A DNA stretch of 64,000 nt from Fasciolopsis buskii (GCA_008360955.1 LUCM01004193.1:343823-407822); one strand, 5' to 3'; positions 10,971 to 22,642 are shown, counted from the first letter of the stretch. The notes: generated by a model from the sequence alone, not told the origin. Numbers and translations are program-made.

Positions 10971-12720
10971 CAAGATGGAGCAAATATTCATTGTACCGGA
11001 ACTTGATCCCCAATGAATATTTGTGATGCATATTTTTCGTAGGAAATTGACAGCAGAATAGTTTGTTTCTACCAAGAGAAGAATGAATCAAGCCTCAAAA
11101 AATCCAGTAAAACTACCTTCAATCACACTCCATTAGGAAATGCGGAGAGATCATTTATTCTACTGTCTTGCGCTGCTCAAAATCTCATCAACCCCTGTAA
11201 AGCTGAACTGAATCCACACCCTTTCGTACTATTCGTTGCTTAGTTTTCACTTGATTTTCACCAGACAATTAAACCGTTACTACGGCGAAGCAGACGACAA
11301 AAGTGAGAAAAATCCAGACGGAATTCTAATTAGTTACATTTTATTCCGGAATAAATTCGTGCGACTTATCAGCGGTCAGACTTAAAAACCATCCATGTAG
11401 CAAAACTCGAAAAATTTCAATATTTTAACAATTTGTCCAGGTTCGAAAACTTGGCTAATGGTCCGACAAATGAATAATTGTTTAGCTAACTTTTTCATTT
11501 CACCCAAAGAGAAGAAAAATGGACGAAACAAACCGAAATAAGCCAATTTTTGTTTGAATCTGGTATTTTCTTAAACAGTATGTCCCATTTTGATCGACTG
11601 GAAAAACTCCCTGTGTTGCATAGAATTTCTGTGTTTTGGTTTTTGTGCCCCCTCGCCATGTCCCGTGAGAAAATATAATTAAAAGGTTTCCGGCCTCCTG
11701 CAAAAGGGAAAGTTATTTCCCCTTTCGGAAACCCATAATTAGTCTAACTAATCTTGCTTCGATGTCCTTGGCTTACACTTAGCCCCAAGCTGATTTGCAA
11801 ATATGGTTATTTTATTGCGTGACAGTTGCAAACCACTTATCGTAAAAGGAACAATGGGCATCGAAGCTTGTTCCTTTTCCGACCGAAATAGAGGGAACTA
11901 TTAACGGAGAAAAATGAAAAAGCAAAACGTATTTGTTTCACATCAGATTGCCTTCCGTGTTCGGGAAAACCACAGACAAACTTTTGGGATACCGCTTCGT
12001 TCACCCGAATTGTCCTAGTGAGCATTAGAATGATGGTAACCTATGAGAGGGAATCAGCTCACATTAAGAACAGTGTTTAGCACATGCCAGGAGTTAAATT
12101 TCAGCAAGATCCCAGCTTTCACATTAGCTGTTCTCTTTTCTCCCGTTTTTCGTTAGCCCTACTTATAACGACTATTAGTTTCAGCCAGCCAAAATTGGAA
12201 ATGGATAGGTGGACATGGGAATAGCATTTGCTACCGAAACCAAGTACCTACGGTAAATTAAACTTCACCAAAATCGCTGACAATTTTTAGTCTACTAAGT
12301 CAGGGCAGAAGCTTGGCGAGTTCCTTACAGAACACTTCCAAAAATGCCAAACTTATCCCAAATGGGGAAATTTTGTTACATTCAAAATGATCACAAGGCC
12401 GCCAGCTAATAAGGCAGCAGAATTAATTCGCCATAGACAAGTGTAAATTTCTCGTAAATGAACTTATCTCCAAACGAGTCTGTACAAATGTTGGCATCAA
12501 AATTTCTGTTTGCTAAACAATGTGCATTGACTACTCTGTTTCCATTTGCCACGTCGATACTTGTTAGTTCTTTGGAAACTTAAATATAAACGTAAGCACG
12601 TGTTACTCACAGCAGTGTATGCATGTATGTACATGTGTAAGTGTGAACATATTGTGATCTTTCGACATAAACTTGAAATTATTATTCAATTATTCTGATC
12701 TCAGTTTAACTTTCAACCGC
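10971..12720. other. Non-coding stretch, no feature recognised
   Basis: Short overlapping frames (60-67 codons) on the minus strand at 11500-12025 without motifs. Otherwise unstructured. Confidence 0.5.
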
Positions 12721-13300
12721 TCTTTCATAACCAGTCACCCACCGTTCTGCTTAGTCATTCTGCGTTAGTCTACTCTCCCTTTTGTACCGATCACCACCAC
12801 TGACACTGCAGCTGCCATGGCAGTCGCTATATGAAGTCCCCTAACCAATTCAACACTCAATTTATTCAATTTCACTCGGTTATTCCCGTGTTCCTTTCGT
12901 TGTCGGCGAAACACGAACCCCATCAGTACGCGCACAAGCACATAGAGTGGATCCACGAGATTGCAATTTCGGCGGTCTGCGGTGCCAAAACGAAGCAGCT
13001 GGTTGGGTGGTGATCATGAAGCTGAATAAAATAGCCAGTAAAAAACCCACATTGCTGTTCACTGGCTCAATCATATGAGCACAACTGACTTCGAGTGGAC
13101 AGACCGGATGGCTAGTTGCACGGTGTGGTAGGCAACAGCGGCAGGGGAAATAAAAGATTAGAGTTGCGCACGATGGCTAGAATGCACGAGTTGAGGGGAA
13201 GAGAAGCAAACGGAAAAGGGAGAAGGATGTAGGGGAGGAGTGGTAAAGGAACCGATTAAATCACACAGCAGATGAAGGATGCAGAATGAGGGCTTTAATC
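12721..13300. other. GC-richer island with purine-rich 3' half, probably an unrecognised repeat
   Basis: This block is visibly richer in G and C than its surroundings. From about 13120 to 13260 the plus strand is strongly purine-rich with GGGAAR and GGAGAAGG runs. Three overlapping 60-64 codon frames in its 5' half have no motifs. The abrupt change of composition suggests an inserted element or an exon/promoter segment, but no terminal repeats or target duplication can be seen. Confidence 0.3.
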
Positions 13301-13928
13301 TGAAATAAGATTAGTGGAGCTCAGTAGTGAAATAACATCAAATTCGGACGTAACATGTTCACTTGAAACTTTAATTACTCAACAGGAAAGTCCACATAAC
13401 CACCCCGTATCAATCCATATTTAATTATCCTACCCTCAATATTGTCTAACAGACTAGAAATGATGATGAAATGTGAATCTAATGAAATCACACGACTGCA
13501 AACCGCCAAATACATTCGTTTCCGGACTATTTTCCCAAATACCGGTTGTAATTTAACACCGCCGTTAGCATGTCTGATTGTAAAATACCTACCAAAAGTA
13601 ACATTATGACAGAAATATTCATATGCGTTAACTATTTGTCAATGTTTAACCTTAGATTCGTTATCATAGCTTGCTTTTCAGACCTGCTGGAAAATTTTAG
13701 GTTAGTCTATATTTCTTCACCTGGAAGAATTAAAGAAATTCTGATTCAAAACTGACCGGTCAACCTAAGAAGCAGACAAGTCATACAGATTGCAATCACA
13801 ATCGGATTTTATTTCTGTCGTATTTTGCAACCGGTACTTGTTCGTCTGTACCACAAAGTTTAACCTCGGCGTTTGGTCAGAAATTTCGTGTCTTATTATG
13901 CCTGTCCCAAGTCTGTTTTTAAGTGTAG

Positions 13929-14124
13929 TGAAATACTTCACCATGTGATATCATCACTCAACTCACCATAAAGAAACCATAGAAACACCACTGCACTGTT
14001 GTTTCATCCTTGTTAGGAATCATCAGTAGTGCATATCCACCGCGCCCGAACTGGGACGCGAACCCAGGACGAACGATTCTGAGTAGAACGCCCCAGCCAT
14101 TACGCTACCGGGCAGGCTCTGAAC
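13929..14124 (-). repeat. tRNA-Leu-like SINE, copy 1
   Basis: Reads on the minus strand. The tRNA-like head lies at about 14044-14122 and contains an A-box-like GCGTAATGGCTggGGC segment and a B-box-like GGGTTCGCGTCCCAG. The tail runs to 13929 through the conserved block around CAGTGCATATCC, CATCCTTG and AACTCACCATAAAGAAACC read on the plus strand. It matches the four units at 57059-58083 and the fragment at 62982-63090. This copy has the best-preserved B box of the family. Confidence 0.7.
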
Positions 14125-14234
14125 AGTATGTGGAACTTCACCATATGACGTCCCATCAAGTTCTTGTTTGTTGTGGTTTGATCAGTCATCCAAAGCGGGC
14201 TGAGAATTGTATTACGCCCTATATTCTGGGGATC

Positions 14235-14350
14235 TATATTTCTCTGGTTGTTGTTGCTTCTGCTGTTGCTGTAGTAGTATTAGCAGCAGTAGTAACAGTG
14301 GTAGCGGCAGTGGTAGCAGTAGTAGTTGCTGCTGGTGTTACTGTTGTAGA
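14235..14350. repeat. Trinucleotide low-complexity tract (GTT/GTA/GCA)
   Basis: An imperfect trinucleotide repeat that translates as Val/Ala-rich peptide. It accounts for the apparent 122-codon open frame starting at 14010. Confidence 0.85.
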
Positions 14351-15919
14351 CGAGCCATTAACACTTCTGCTTAGGTGATGAATACCGTGTTTCACTGGAT
14401 CCCACTACTGAGTGGCAGTCAATTCCATTAAACGAATTGGTTGAACGAGGCCCAGTTTTAATACTACATTGAAACCCTTTCGCAGCGGCCAATAACCCCG
14501 AGGATTGCGGAAGTACTGACTTTATCGGCTGCAAATGAAAAATATGCGAAATTTTCTGCATGAAGTACATCATTTAGGCGATTGTTCACTGGTAAAAGAA
14601 ATTCCGAAAAAAATTGTTATTTCCATCAGGCTCTCACTGCTTTCGGATATTACATGTTTCACCACCGGTCCTGATGGCATCATTCTTGAATAGGTCTAAT
14701 TGACCCCATTTTATATTTGCAGGCCTTATTCACTAGATTTGACATTAGATGTCATCCCCACATTGAGCCTAAAACTTAGCCACTACTAACCTGAAACTAA
14801 TCCCTGAAGGATTAAGGTTGGATCTCAGCAGTTTGGCTCCTTGAGCTGTGCACCGTTGTTTTCAATCCTATTATCTGTTGTTATTCATGTGCTTAATTCT
14901 GCAGATGCACGGACGAAAAGAATTCCAATTCATGGATATGTTTCTGTGTGATTTCAGTTTGTTAGTTTTTCGTTGACCTTTATTAATTAGTTGACCGCAT
15001 CTTAGACAGAATTTCTGTATACGACTGTAAGTCTAGAAAAATTCCAAGACTAGTTTATTTTTAGGCGTCATCCATCGCCTAGTTAATTCAGTTGTCATCA
15101 CACTATTCATACGACCAAATCAACATGTCTATCGGTTAACCTCTTGAAGAGTGATAGGCTTTCAACAAATCTTTCGATTATCTTTTGGCTGTTTGATACA
15201 AGTCTGGAATTCATCCAGAGGAAAATTATGTTCAACTTGGCCTTTGAGAATGGGCATAAGTGACCATGAATCATGTCTTACTGCAACCAATTTGTGCTTA
15301 TGGATTTCAATGACCACTTTTCTCCCGAGTTGACTACACTTTTCTTGGCGCAGTCTATACATTTCAGTTTGCACGTGGCATTTCACGCTTTTTCGGGTTT
15401 GCTTTGATCACTGAGTGCTCATATAGGTCTTTTTATGATTTGTTAAAATTTGTTTGCCAGAGCTGTGCCTTAGGATTGGCGCTTTCTTGAAATTATTGCA
15501 GGCATCATTAGGTGTATAGTGAAATAATCATTCTACTTAATTGTGCTCTTCGCTTCGAAAGCTTCGGCGTTCGAGAAGTAACTTCACGCGAATGAAATAG
15601 TGAGGTTTTGCCGCACCCACTCAATACTCCAACAAGTAGAAATGAATTACTTTGTCGTAAAAAGGAGATGAAAAATTATGATAAAAATACTTCTAAAATA
15701 TGCCACTGAAACAGTCATCCAAGAAGCTTCATAGGAAGAAGCACCTAAGGAGTGCACAGATAAATGCAACGTAGAATTCCAGACTGAGATCTAATGATAA
15801 GAATTCAGCTAATAAAGTAAAATCATGATCAACACAACTGGTGACAAACATTGAGATTACGGCCAGCCACACCTTCACACTGACGATGTCGCCTCGACTG
15901 GTAATATGACGTGTTGAAA
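14351..15919. other. Non-coding stretch, no feature recognised
   Basis: A minus-strand 74-codon frame at 15162-15386 is polar and Cys/Lys-rich but shows no family motif. Nothing else stands out. Confidence 0.45.
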
Positions 15920-16141
15920 CTATACAGCAAGCACAGAGATTGGAATCTCGGGAAAACCAAAGCACTGGGCTACAGCCAATATTAAATTTCGGCGTCCTTC
16001 AGACGTAATATGTTTTTCCTTTCTACTTGCTTTATTCGCAACGAGATATGCCATTATGATCCGGTGGATTAATTCGTTTCTCTGATTTATAGTTGGATTG
16101 TTATCATCATGCCTTGTCTGATAATTTTTCGGGTCTTTCAT
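15920..16141 (-). CDS. Candidate 73-residue ORF (minus strand), unknown product
   Basis: An ATG at 16141 on the minus strand opens a 73-codon frame. The peptide is polar in its first two thirds (MKDPKNYQTRHDDNNPTINQ...) with a Lys/Arg-rich middle (KASRKEKH) and a hydrophobic end. No signal peptide or known motif is visible. Splice signals are not convincing at either side. It is listed because the composition is protein-like; chance is a serious alternative. Confidence 0.2.
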   Translation of the reverse strand: MKDPKNYQTRHDDNNPTINQRNELIHRIIMAYLVANKASRKEKHITSEGRRNLILAVAQCFGFPEIPISVLAV

Positions 16142-16740
16142 GAGTAAACAGTCAGCACGGGTAAATCACAGTACAACGGCAGTCGTATGACGGTCAACAT
16201 TTCACAAAAAAATACATCAGAAAGTAGTTAACAGTCATCACTCGTTGGCACAATGAAAGAACTTCGCTGGGAATACGAATGAGAATAAAGACTACAACAG
16301 CGACAACAGCCAAGTTTTATCCCACAAGATTGGCGCGAAGGAGAAACGGTAGGTTAATAATACATGCAATTTCGTGGAACGATAAAAAATCATCTGAACA
16401 TGGAAAAGCATACTCACTTGAAGTTTGGCGTATACTTTTCTGCCTTTTATCCTAATTTGGTTCATGTAGCTCTGACCTCGCCAACACTGCACCTGAATCT
16501 GATAGGGCTGTCCATTTGATTATAGGTGCTCGCGCTATGGTGGACAATGATAGACAAATCGCAATCAGTACGCAGGTTTCGATGCAATCTCGTCATTTCA
16601 AAATACAGATGCGTGCACACGTCAAGTACAGATCGAGGCAGTGGTCTCTTACTGGTTATCATCTGCTAGCTGACACAGAGAGGTGACTGGAGGGCCAGAA
16701 TGAAAATATGCAAATGAAGGGGGCCAAATGATGAGTTTAA
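16142..16740. other. Non-coding stretch, no feature recognised
   Basis: Two 66-codon minus-strand frames without motifs. A TACAACAGCGACAACAGC imperfect repeat lies at 16291-16308. Confidence 0.5.
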
Positions 16741-17052
16741 ACAATCCGACAAAAAGACTGTTTGAATGAAATCAATGCATCCAACAGGTTGGACCAACCC
16801 AAGCACAACCAGAACAACGAATACAGTGAACGATATTTACACAGGCGCAAATGTGCAAGCAAATATACTGTGAATCTGCGAGGTTTACATCTTGTAAAAA
16901 TGGGATGTTCTGAGTCAGTGGGGACGGACGAAATAGATTTAGAGACAGGAGTGACCGATTGGAGACCAGATATCGAAGCATGTTTTAATACTTTTAGTTT
17001 TTCTTGTGGTCTTACATTCAATCCCACGTGTCGTAGATTTTTGCATGTCTGA
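16741..17052 (+). CDS. Candidate exon-like open frame of 103 codons, unknown product
   Basis: The frame is open from 16741 (after TAA at 16738) to TGA at 17050-17052 with no early ATG, so if real it is an exon body rather than a complete gene. The peptide is hydrophilic at first (NRLDQPKHNQNNEYSERY), then contains KMGCSESVGTDEIDLETG and a Cys-containing end. A 121-codon frame occupies the opposite strand (16737-17102) and is a competing reading. Neither has a recognised domain. No good acceptor was found at the left edge. Confidence 0.25.
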   Translation, partial: TIRQKDCLNEINASNRLDQPKHNQNNEYSERYLHRRKCASKYTVNLRGLHLVKMGCSESVGTDEIDLETGVTDWRPDIEACFNTFSFSCGLTFNPTCRRFLHV

Positions 17053-17845
17053 AATGTCATACCAAAGTTGCACAATGTTGAAGCGTAGAACGCAGTTTTC
17101 ATCAGGTTACACGCAGCTCATCCACACGATGTGATCCTCTACAGAATAAACACTCTCGAGATCAACAAAATTTGCACACTCAGTCTGGAAAATGAACTAG
17201 TAGCAAAGAGGTTTGACAGAAAAGTCCACGTCCTGCAAGGGAATCACGGCTGCTTGATAAGAGACACCGCCGTTCACCACTATGCTCTGAAGACGGCAGT
17301 AGTGCAGTGACGGGACGAATGATGAGTGATTTTGGTGTGTCGATGACAAGTTAGGTTCAAAGTGCCTGACAGAACCGGGGTGTCCAGTGATACTCTCAAA
17401 GTAACGCAGACCTACAGCTTGGAGGAAGCTTATCCGAAATCCATTCATGATGCTCCATTATGATATTCTGTCATCTACGTTGGTAAGCAGTTAAGTTCCA
17501 CCTCAGAGTATAAGGCCTGCCTACCTGCGTAAGCCAGATTTCCACAAAAGTAATATTCGGATTTCTGCCCGCAGTGAATTAATTATCATGGTCTACAGCA
17601 GTAAATGCATTAACTGACTTAGCGGCGATTTCACGGATCAAACCAATGCGATCACATTACAAAACTAAAGTGGCATTTACAATCCTCCTCTCTCTATATC
17701 GTTGGTTAAACTCATCCGACAGAACCCACTATGAAAATGTTGATTTTTGGTCTACATCAGGGACGGTGCTCTTGTCTCACTGGCATTCTTTTATCATGGG
17801 ACTCAGTAAATTACAAACCAACAATTCTCCCTCTAAGTTACTCCC
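17053..17845. other. Non-coding stretch, no feature recognised
   Basis: Short overlapping frames only. A GTAAGC donor-like site at 17484 follows a short ATG-started frame at 17451 (MLHYDILSSTL), which could be a first exon but has no further support. Confidence 0.45.
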
Positions 17846-18184
17846 ATGCATGACATTAGGATTAGACGGATGCACATTTGTTCTTCGGGAAATTCGGCGA
17901 TCAAAAAATCGACGTGTTTTAAAGCTAAGGAGTTTCGTTTCCTTGATAACTGTAATCTTATAGTTATTCGGTATTGCGACAAAGAGAAGCATTTAGCAAA
18001 TGTCATTTCGCAGTATAAAGAAGTGAAACAATTTAGAACACGTGATTTTTGTGGGATGCAGATCAAATATCATTTTCTTGTCCAACATGAAAGTGAGCAA
18101 AAACCTTTTTCCCGCAGAGGCTCCTTATTACACTTTTACTCTGATCATATGCACACAGACACGACATTTGTTCGGACAGGATAG
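17846..18184 (+). CDS. Candidate 112-residue ORF, unknown product
   Basis: An ATG at 17846 opens one of the longest ATG-started frames outside the transposons (112 codons, TAG at 18182-18184). The peptide is basic with several Cys and His residues (RMHICSSGNSAIKKS; DFCGMQIKYH; HFYSDHMHTD). The Cys/His spacing does not fit a standard zinc finger. Minus-strand frames of 71-77 codons overlap it. No splice or polyadenylation signal clearly supports it. Confidence 0.2.
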   Translation: MHDIRIRRMHICSSGNSAIKKSTCFKAKEFRFLDNCNLIVIRYCDKEKHLANVISQYKEVKQFRTRDFCGMQIKYHFLVQHESEQKPFSRRGSLLHFYSDHMHTDTTFVRTG

Positions 18185-18613
18185 TTGGCTGACATTTATC
18201 GGGCGTCTAATTGTCCATGGGGGACTACCCCTGCAGCTTGTTTTTAGTGTCTGGTTTTTGGCTCCCCCTCCAATCAAATCTGCCCTTTAAAATAAAGCCT
18301 ATTGAAATGAAGAGACAGAAGTCCATAATTCTGCAGAATGTTACTGGATTTAGGACTTAAATAATTTGCCGAATAAAAATTTTAGCATAAGGCCTAACCG
18401 ATCGGTGGCTTACTTTTTATGGTTGTTACCGCAATGCACCATAACCAAAAGACGCATTTGAACTTGCACTATTCTAGGACCTCTATCCGAAACAAAAAGA
18501 CCCAACGTGCTGGAGCTTATTTATTCAACAAAAGTGAGGAGAGAACATGATCTATCCTTTGCAACCGAAATTTCCTGCAGTAATTTGGCTAGAAACATCT
18601 TTATTCTTTATAG

Positions 18614-18747
18614 TGGGAATCGATTATACCGCACCAGTCAATCAATCCCGTGAATGGCAGTATGATTTATTCGAAATACCCGATGTCCAATCATGGAAAG
18701 AAACAGTGGATGCAAGATACCGTTTATTGAATCATTTATTATCCTAA
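18614..18747 (+). CDS. Candidate terminal coding exon, unknown protein
   Basis: A pyrimidine-rich acceptor (ATCTTTATTCTTTATAG) ends at 18613 and the frame is open to TAA at 18745-18747. The encoded C-terminus includes REWQYDLFEIPDVQSWKETV followed by DARYRLLNHLLS. This has the balanced acidic, aromatic and leucine-rich make-up of a folded conserved domain and is one of the most protein-like pieces in the window. I do not recognise the family. The frame extends upstream to 18547, so the acceptor is inferred. Upstream exons are not identified. An AATAAA-type signal lies only several hundred bases downstream (about 19210). Confidence 0.4.
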
Positions 18748-19825
18748 AAACTCTTCGCAGAACGCTCATGATCCCAAATTCAGAGAATTAAGTCTGTCTG
18801 ACCTTGATTCCCTTGTGTTCTGAATTATGATTTGCACCTTATCGCCCAAGTGGCCCAATGCCCAGTGTAGATTCATAGTTACTCTTTGACATGGAGGGAT
18901 TACGGATATTTTAACCATAATTCGTCTTTGAGATGCTCTCCAACGGAGATTAGAATAGAAAATGGACTAACATAACAAGGGGGTTCTAGAATTGAAGATT
19001 CACTTTTGATTGATGTATAATTTACTCGCGTGATCCATGTTCACGGGTCGGGAATGTGAAAGCTTCAAGGTATAGTGAATACTTAGGCCATGTGCGATTG
19101 TTCAATATCGTGCCCTCCGGAATGGGATGTCTCGGATTTGCTTTCCGCACTCATCGGTCACTTATTCACTTAACAATGGGTGTAGAAGTCACCCGCATCA
19201 CGGAGTACCCTAAATAATAAAAAGAGGGGTTATTCATCATTATTAATAATAAGGATAGGCAAAAGGTCACTTACATGATCTCTTCCAGTCACGTTGACTG
19301 TTACATGAGGTGAATTCATGATTTTCTATGTATTATGTACTAATAGCAGGCTGAGTATCGAATCGGGGTATTTTATCCCTCTTCAAATAAGGCCACCTCA
19401 TTTGAGACCTCAGAGGTCAACTGCATACTACACCGTTTCAAAAAACCATACTTCCTCTGAACTTGAATAACAACAGTAATAATAATGATGATAATAGTCT
19501 TTTACACTCTCAAATTGTATTGAAAAATAATTGCAACATACTTCTAGAAGATGGCTGTGTTAAAATTTCGTTGATCTGCAGAGTTTGATTATTGAAAATA
19601 GCCGAAATCCGATTTGTGAATTTTATCCTTTTGGATTTTAAACCAGATATTTTAGCTAAATGACAATTCATTTGTAGAGTGATTGGTCCGAACGGATCAG
19701 GAGATAAATTGCTTTGGGGTACTAGAATACTGAACTTGCTTTCGGGTACTAGTGAATAAAAATACTTGGATAAAACTAGGTAGAACGTAGCCGGTCTGAT
19801 AATTATTAAAGGTTGTTGTTTTCAG
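18748..19825. other. Non-coding stretch with A/T-rich low-complexity patches
   Basis: Contains AAT/ATA-rich patches at 19213-19250 and 19471-19497. A segment around 19350-19440 read on the minus strand has a weak tRNA-like look (GATTCGATACTC B-box-like) but is too degraded to call. Confidence 0.45.
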
Positions 19826-20008
19826 AGCTGTTCAACTAAAAATTGTGCTTGTAAGCAGAAGAAGGATGACATTCTCGCCGGCAGGCTTAAGAGAAATGCT
19901 GTAATGGATCAAAATCACAGATATTTTTCCAATTTCAGTTCGCTATCCAAACACAACCTCGTTCCTGTTTCACTATCGGACTTAGGCAGATCAATGCATT
20001 TTGGGTAG
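19826..20008 (+). CDS. Candidate exon starting with a Cys cluster, unknown product
   Basis: A textbook 3' splice signal (GGTTGTTGTTTTCAG) ends at 19825. In phase 0 the frame is open for 60 codons to TAG at 20006-20008 and begins SCSTKNCACKQKKDDIL, a close cysteine cluster, followed by a Ser/Leu-rich segment. An alternative is a 25-base micro-exon in another frame ending at a GTAAGC donor (19851). The minus-strand frame 19915-20172 overlaps. The Cys cluster is too short to assign to a metal-binding family. It lies about 0.6 kb upstream of the first retrotransposon copy, on the same strand. Confidence 0.3.
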   Translation, partial: SCSTKNCACKQKKDDILAGRLKRNAVMDQNHRYFSNFSSLSKHNLVPVSLSDLGRSMHFG

Positions 20009-20142
20009 ACTAAACGATACTTATTCGTTGCACATGACCTGCGCAGGATATCACTGATGTTTTTCCGAACATGGACTGTTATAACGTTCATCAAATACCA
20101 CTTTAAAGGACAAGCCCGAGTTGTTGTAAAACAATAACCTAA

Positions 20143-20588
20143 CTTGGTATCCGTAGTACCAAGCTTATTCAAGCATTAGGCCTGCGTTTTAGCAATATGA
20201 ATTCCCACTGTCCGCGATGTAATGGTAAAGTTAGTAAACAGAGGTCAGATAATTGCGATCTCTTAGAGAATACGGTTGGGAAAAAGTCGATGGTGACCAG
20301 CGGTCCTTGATCACCACTGCGATTTCGGGGTAAGGAAAAGGCCAACTTCCGTGCATGGTAAACACTCAAGGAATAATGATGGAATTGAACCGCGTTCTGA
20401 AGTCTCAAGGGCATCCAGTAAGGGTATAGTGAGAAGAGCAGATAAACCATCGAAAATTGCCAGTGTGAACTTTTCGCAGTTCTTCCGTAAATCACGAGCA
20501 CTGTTAACCAGTTCAGTAAAAAGGAAGGAAGAAGCCTGGGAGATAAAAACAGGCCTTGAAGAAGCCAGTGCTGTCACAAGGAGATAAT
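20143..20588 (+). pseudogene. Candidate coding region in two frames with a zinc-ribbon-like CxxC, unknown product
   Basis: Frame one (20143-20310) contains MNSHCPRCNGKVSKQR and ends at TGA 20308. Frame two is open from 20297 to TAA at 20586-20588 and encodes a Lys/Arg/Ser-rich protein (SKIASVNFSQFFRKSR; VKRKEEAWEIKTGLEEAS). The two frames overlap by about ten bases, so a single-base shift would join them. The unit may be one damaged gene or two exons, and an acceptor-like GCGTTTTAG ends at 20192. A competing reading is the minus strand, which is also largely open here, and around 20375-20395 the minus strand carries a B-box-like GGTTCAATTCC. The segment could therefore belong to an unrecognised repeat. 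It ends a few bases before retrotransposon copy 1. Confidence 0.3.
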
Positions 20589-20925
20589 ACCTGGAGGGGG
20601 TGTGACGGCTTGCTTGCCTCCATGACGCAACGAGCTATAGAGGATGGCTTATCTCAAGTCGAAGATCCAATCATATCTGGAAAGTCAATGGATGGAGGCC
20701 TGACGAAATAGTTCTCTGGTCTTCCCAGTCAGGCGTTGATATGAGTCAGCAGGTCAATCGGAAAAACGAGTGGAAGAATAATTGATCCAAGTAGATGGGC
20801 TTCCACTCAGCTATATCCCGCTGCCTTGCGGTCAGGTTCTTGTCAGAACCAAAGAATTTGATTGACAACCACAATCGTTCTGATTAGCGAGTGGACGCCC
20901 TAGAAGTACCGATCCATCAATCCTC

Positions 20926-21959
20926 ATGAGTTACACTCATACAATTAATTCCGTATTGCATCGGTCGTCGCGCAGGATAATCAGGACCGCGCTGCCCATT
21001 GTATCGAGCGGAGTGGATAGTGATGATCCTACTACTGCCCAGAGTTCTCTCTTTTTTATTCAACCTGTCTCTTCTGTCTCAAACCCAATCTCTTTGCCCG
21101 CTCTGCCTACTCATAATGTCCCCACGAGTTACACGCCCGATACTCGCAACGGTTAGTTGTCAAGTAGTGTAGTAGGTGGCTTTCAGTCTGTTAGCTCACA
21201 TTTTCTCAAACCTCGTCAGCCTCTGAATCTCGGTTTCTTCAATGTGCGCACTTTAATGCGGGCTGACCGACAGGCGTGTTTGGTTCTGACAGTGGACTCA
21301 CTTTTGATTGATGTCTGCTGTGTGAGTGAAACATGAATTCAGAATTCGAGTAGATCAAATCAACTAACTGCACTTCATGTCTTGTCAAAATATTTCCTTC
21401 GCACTTCAGGAGACGAAGCGGCTCAAGCGGTGGGTCAACGCGATGTAGCAATAGTCTTGAGTGAGAAGGCCGAATCAGCACTTCTAGACTGGATCCCAGT
21501 CAACAGTCGCTTGTGCGCCGAGAGACTGCACGGATCAGTCGGCGTCCGAAACATAGTAGTGTTAAGTGCAATCTATTTGTTATCTCGGCATACACCCCAA
21601 CAGACTGCGACGCTGACGTAAAAAGACGAGTTTCATGATGAACTCGTCACCTTAGTTCGGAAGAGAAAAGGCTCTAACATTGTAGTGGTAGAAGGTGGTT
21701 TTAATGCGCAAGTTGAAAAACTGAGTGCATCGGAATCTTGTTTAGGTGGTCGATGCACCTTGCTTGCTCAGCGATTGGGAAAAACCTTCTCCAATGTTAT
21801 GCGGACAATCATTTATTCCCATCTGGCACAAATTTCCAACACAGTTCGATGCGCATGGCGACATGGCGCTCTAACTCGACAGGTACTTTGAGTCAGATTG
21901 ACCATATTGCGGTAAGCTACAGCTGGCATGGTTCTGACCAGAATTGTAGATCGTACTGA
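20926..21959 (+). pseudogene. Endonuclease region of retrotransposon copy 1
   Basis: Starts with a Ser/Pro/Thr-rich leader from ATG 20926, broken by TAG at 21154, and continues in the same frame into the endonuclease. GFFNVRTL at about 21228 is the start of the endonuclease fold (the usual N-x-RTL/RS block). Next come LLDWIPVNSRLCAERL and VVLSAIYLL. VVEGGFNAQV at about 21685 is the place of the catalytic GDFNA motif, with the Asp replaced by Gly. After a frame change near 21780, QIDHIAVS at 21894-21917 corresponds to the terminal S/I-D-H motif, still intact. TGA near 21333 and TAA at 21619 also interrupt the frame. The product would nick target DNA for target-primed reverse transcription; this copy cannot make it. 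Confidence 0.75.
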
Positions 21960-22642
21960 ACCACACACGTCGAATCGGACTAAGCGTTAGTTTTAATACG
22001 ATTTTTGCTGCAGCTCAACGGCCATAGACACAAGCCACAAACACGATTAGCTGTCGAATGACTGCCTGATTCAGATGTTGGCATCAGCTAGGAGCAGCAA
22101 CAGTTCGAGGAACTAAGAACTCCGACGAGCAGCAATGTAGACGAGCAGTGGGATCAAAGTAAGCAGGATATGTATTTGGCAACAGATTTTTCCTGTGGTC
22201 CTAGATATACCATTCATCAAAGATACTGGATCTCACAAGGGTCGTTGGGTCTAATGGAGCAAAATGCCAGCTCGCTAATTGCCAAGAGGTGAATAAAATG
22301 CATCGACAGTTGCAGCGTCAGCTGACGATAAGCCTTAAGAATGACCGTGAAAACTGGTGGGTCACGGTAGATGAAGAGATGGAAGTAGCGGCCGCTTCAG
22401 GTAATAGTTAAAGCCTGTTTAAGCTTATGCGCGACAGTGGTGGGCAGAGAAATTCGGATAGTGAAGTCGTGTGCGATATGACTGGAGAGCTCGTCCAGGG
22501 TAGACAACAAAGGCTGGATCGTTGTACAGAGCACTTCAAGGATCCGTTTAGCTGGCCACACGCTAACGTACATGGACCGACGTCTGTAGCTACGAATCAT
22601 CGGTAGGTGTCACTTGATCCCCCAACGGAAGTGGAAGTGGAG

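Noticed and set aside
14010..14378. 122-codon open frame rich in Val and Ala
   Set aside because: Made of SINE sequence followed by a trinucleotide low-complexity tract.
16737..17102. 121-codon minus-strand frame
   Set aside because: Mirrors the plus-strand frame of similar quality; no motif or splice signal, so not listed separately.
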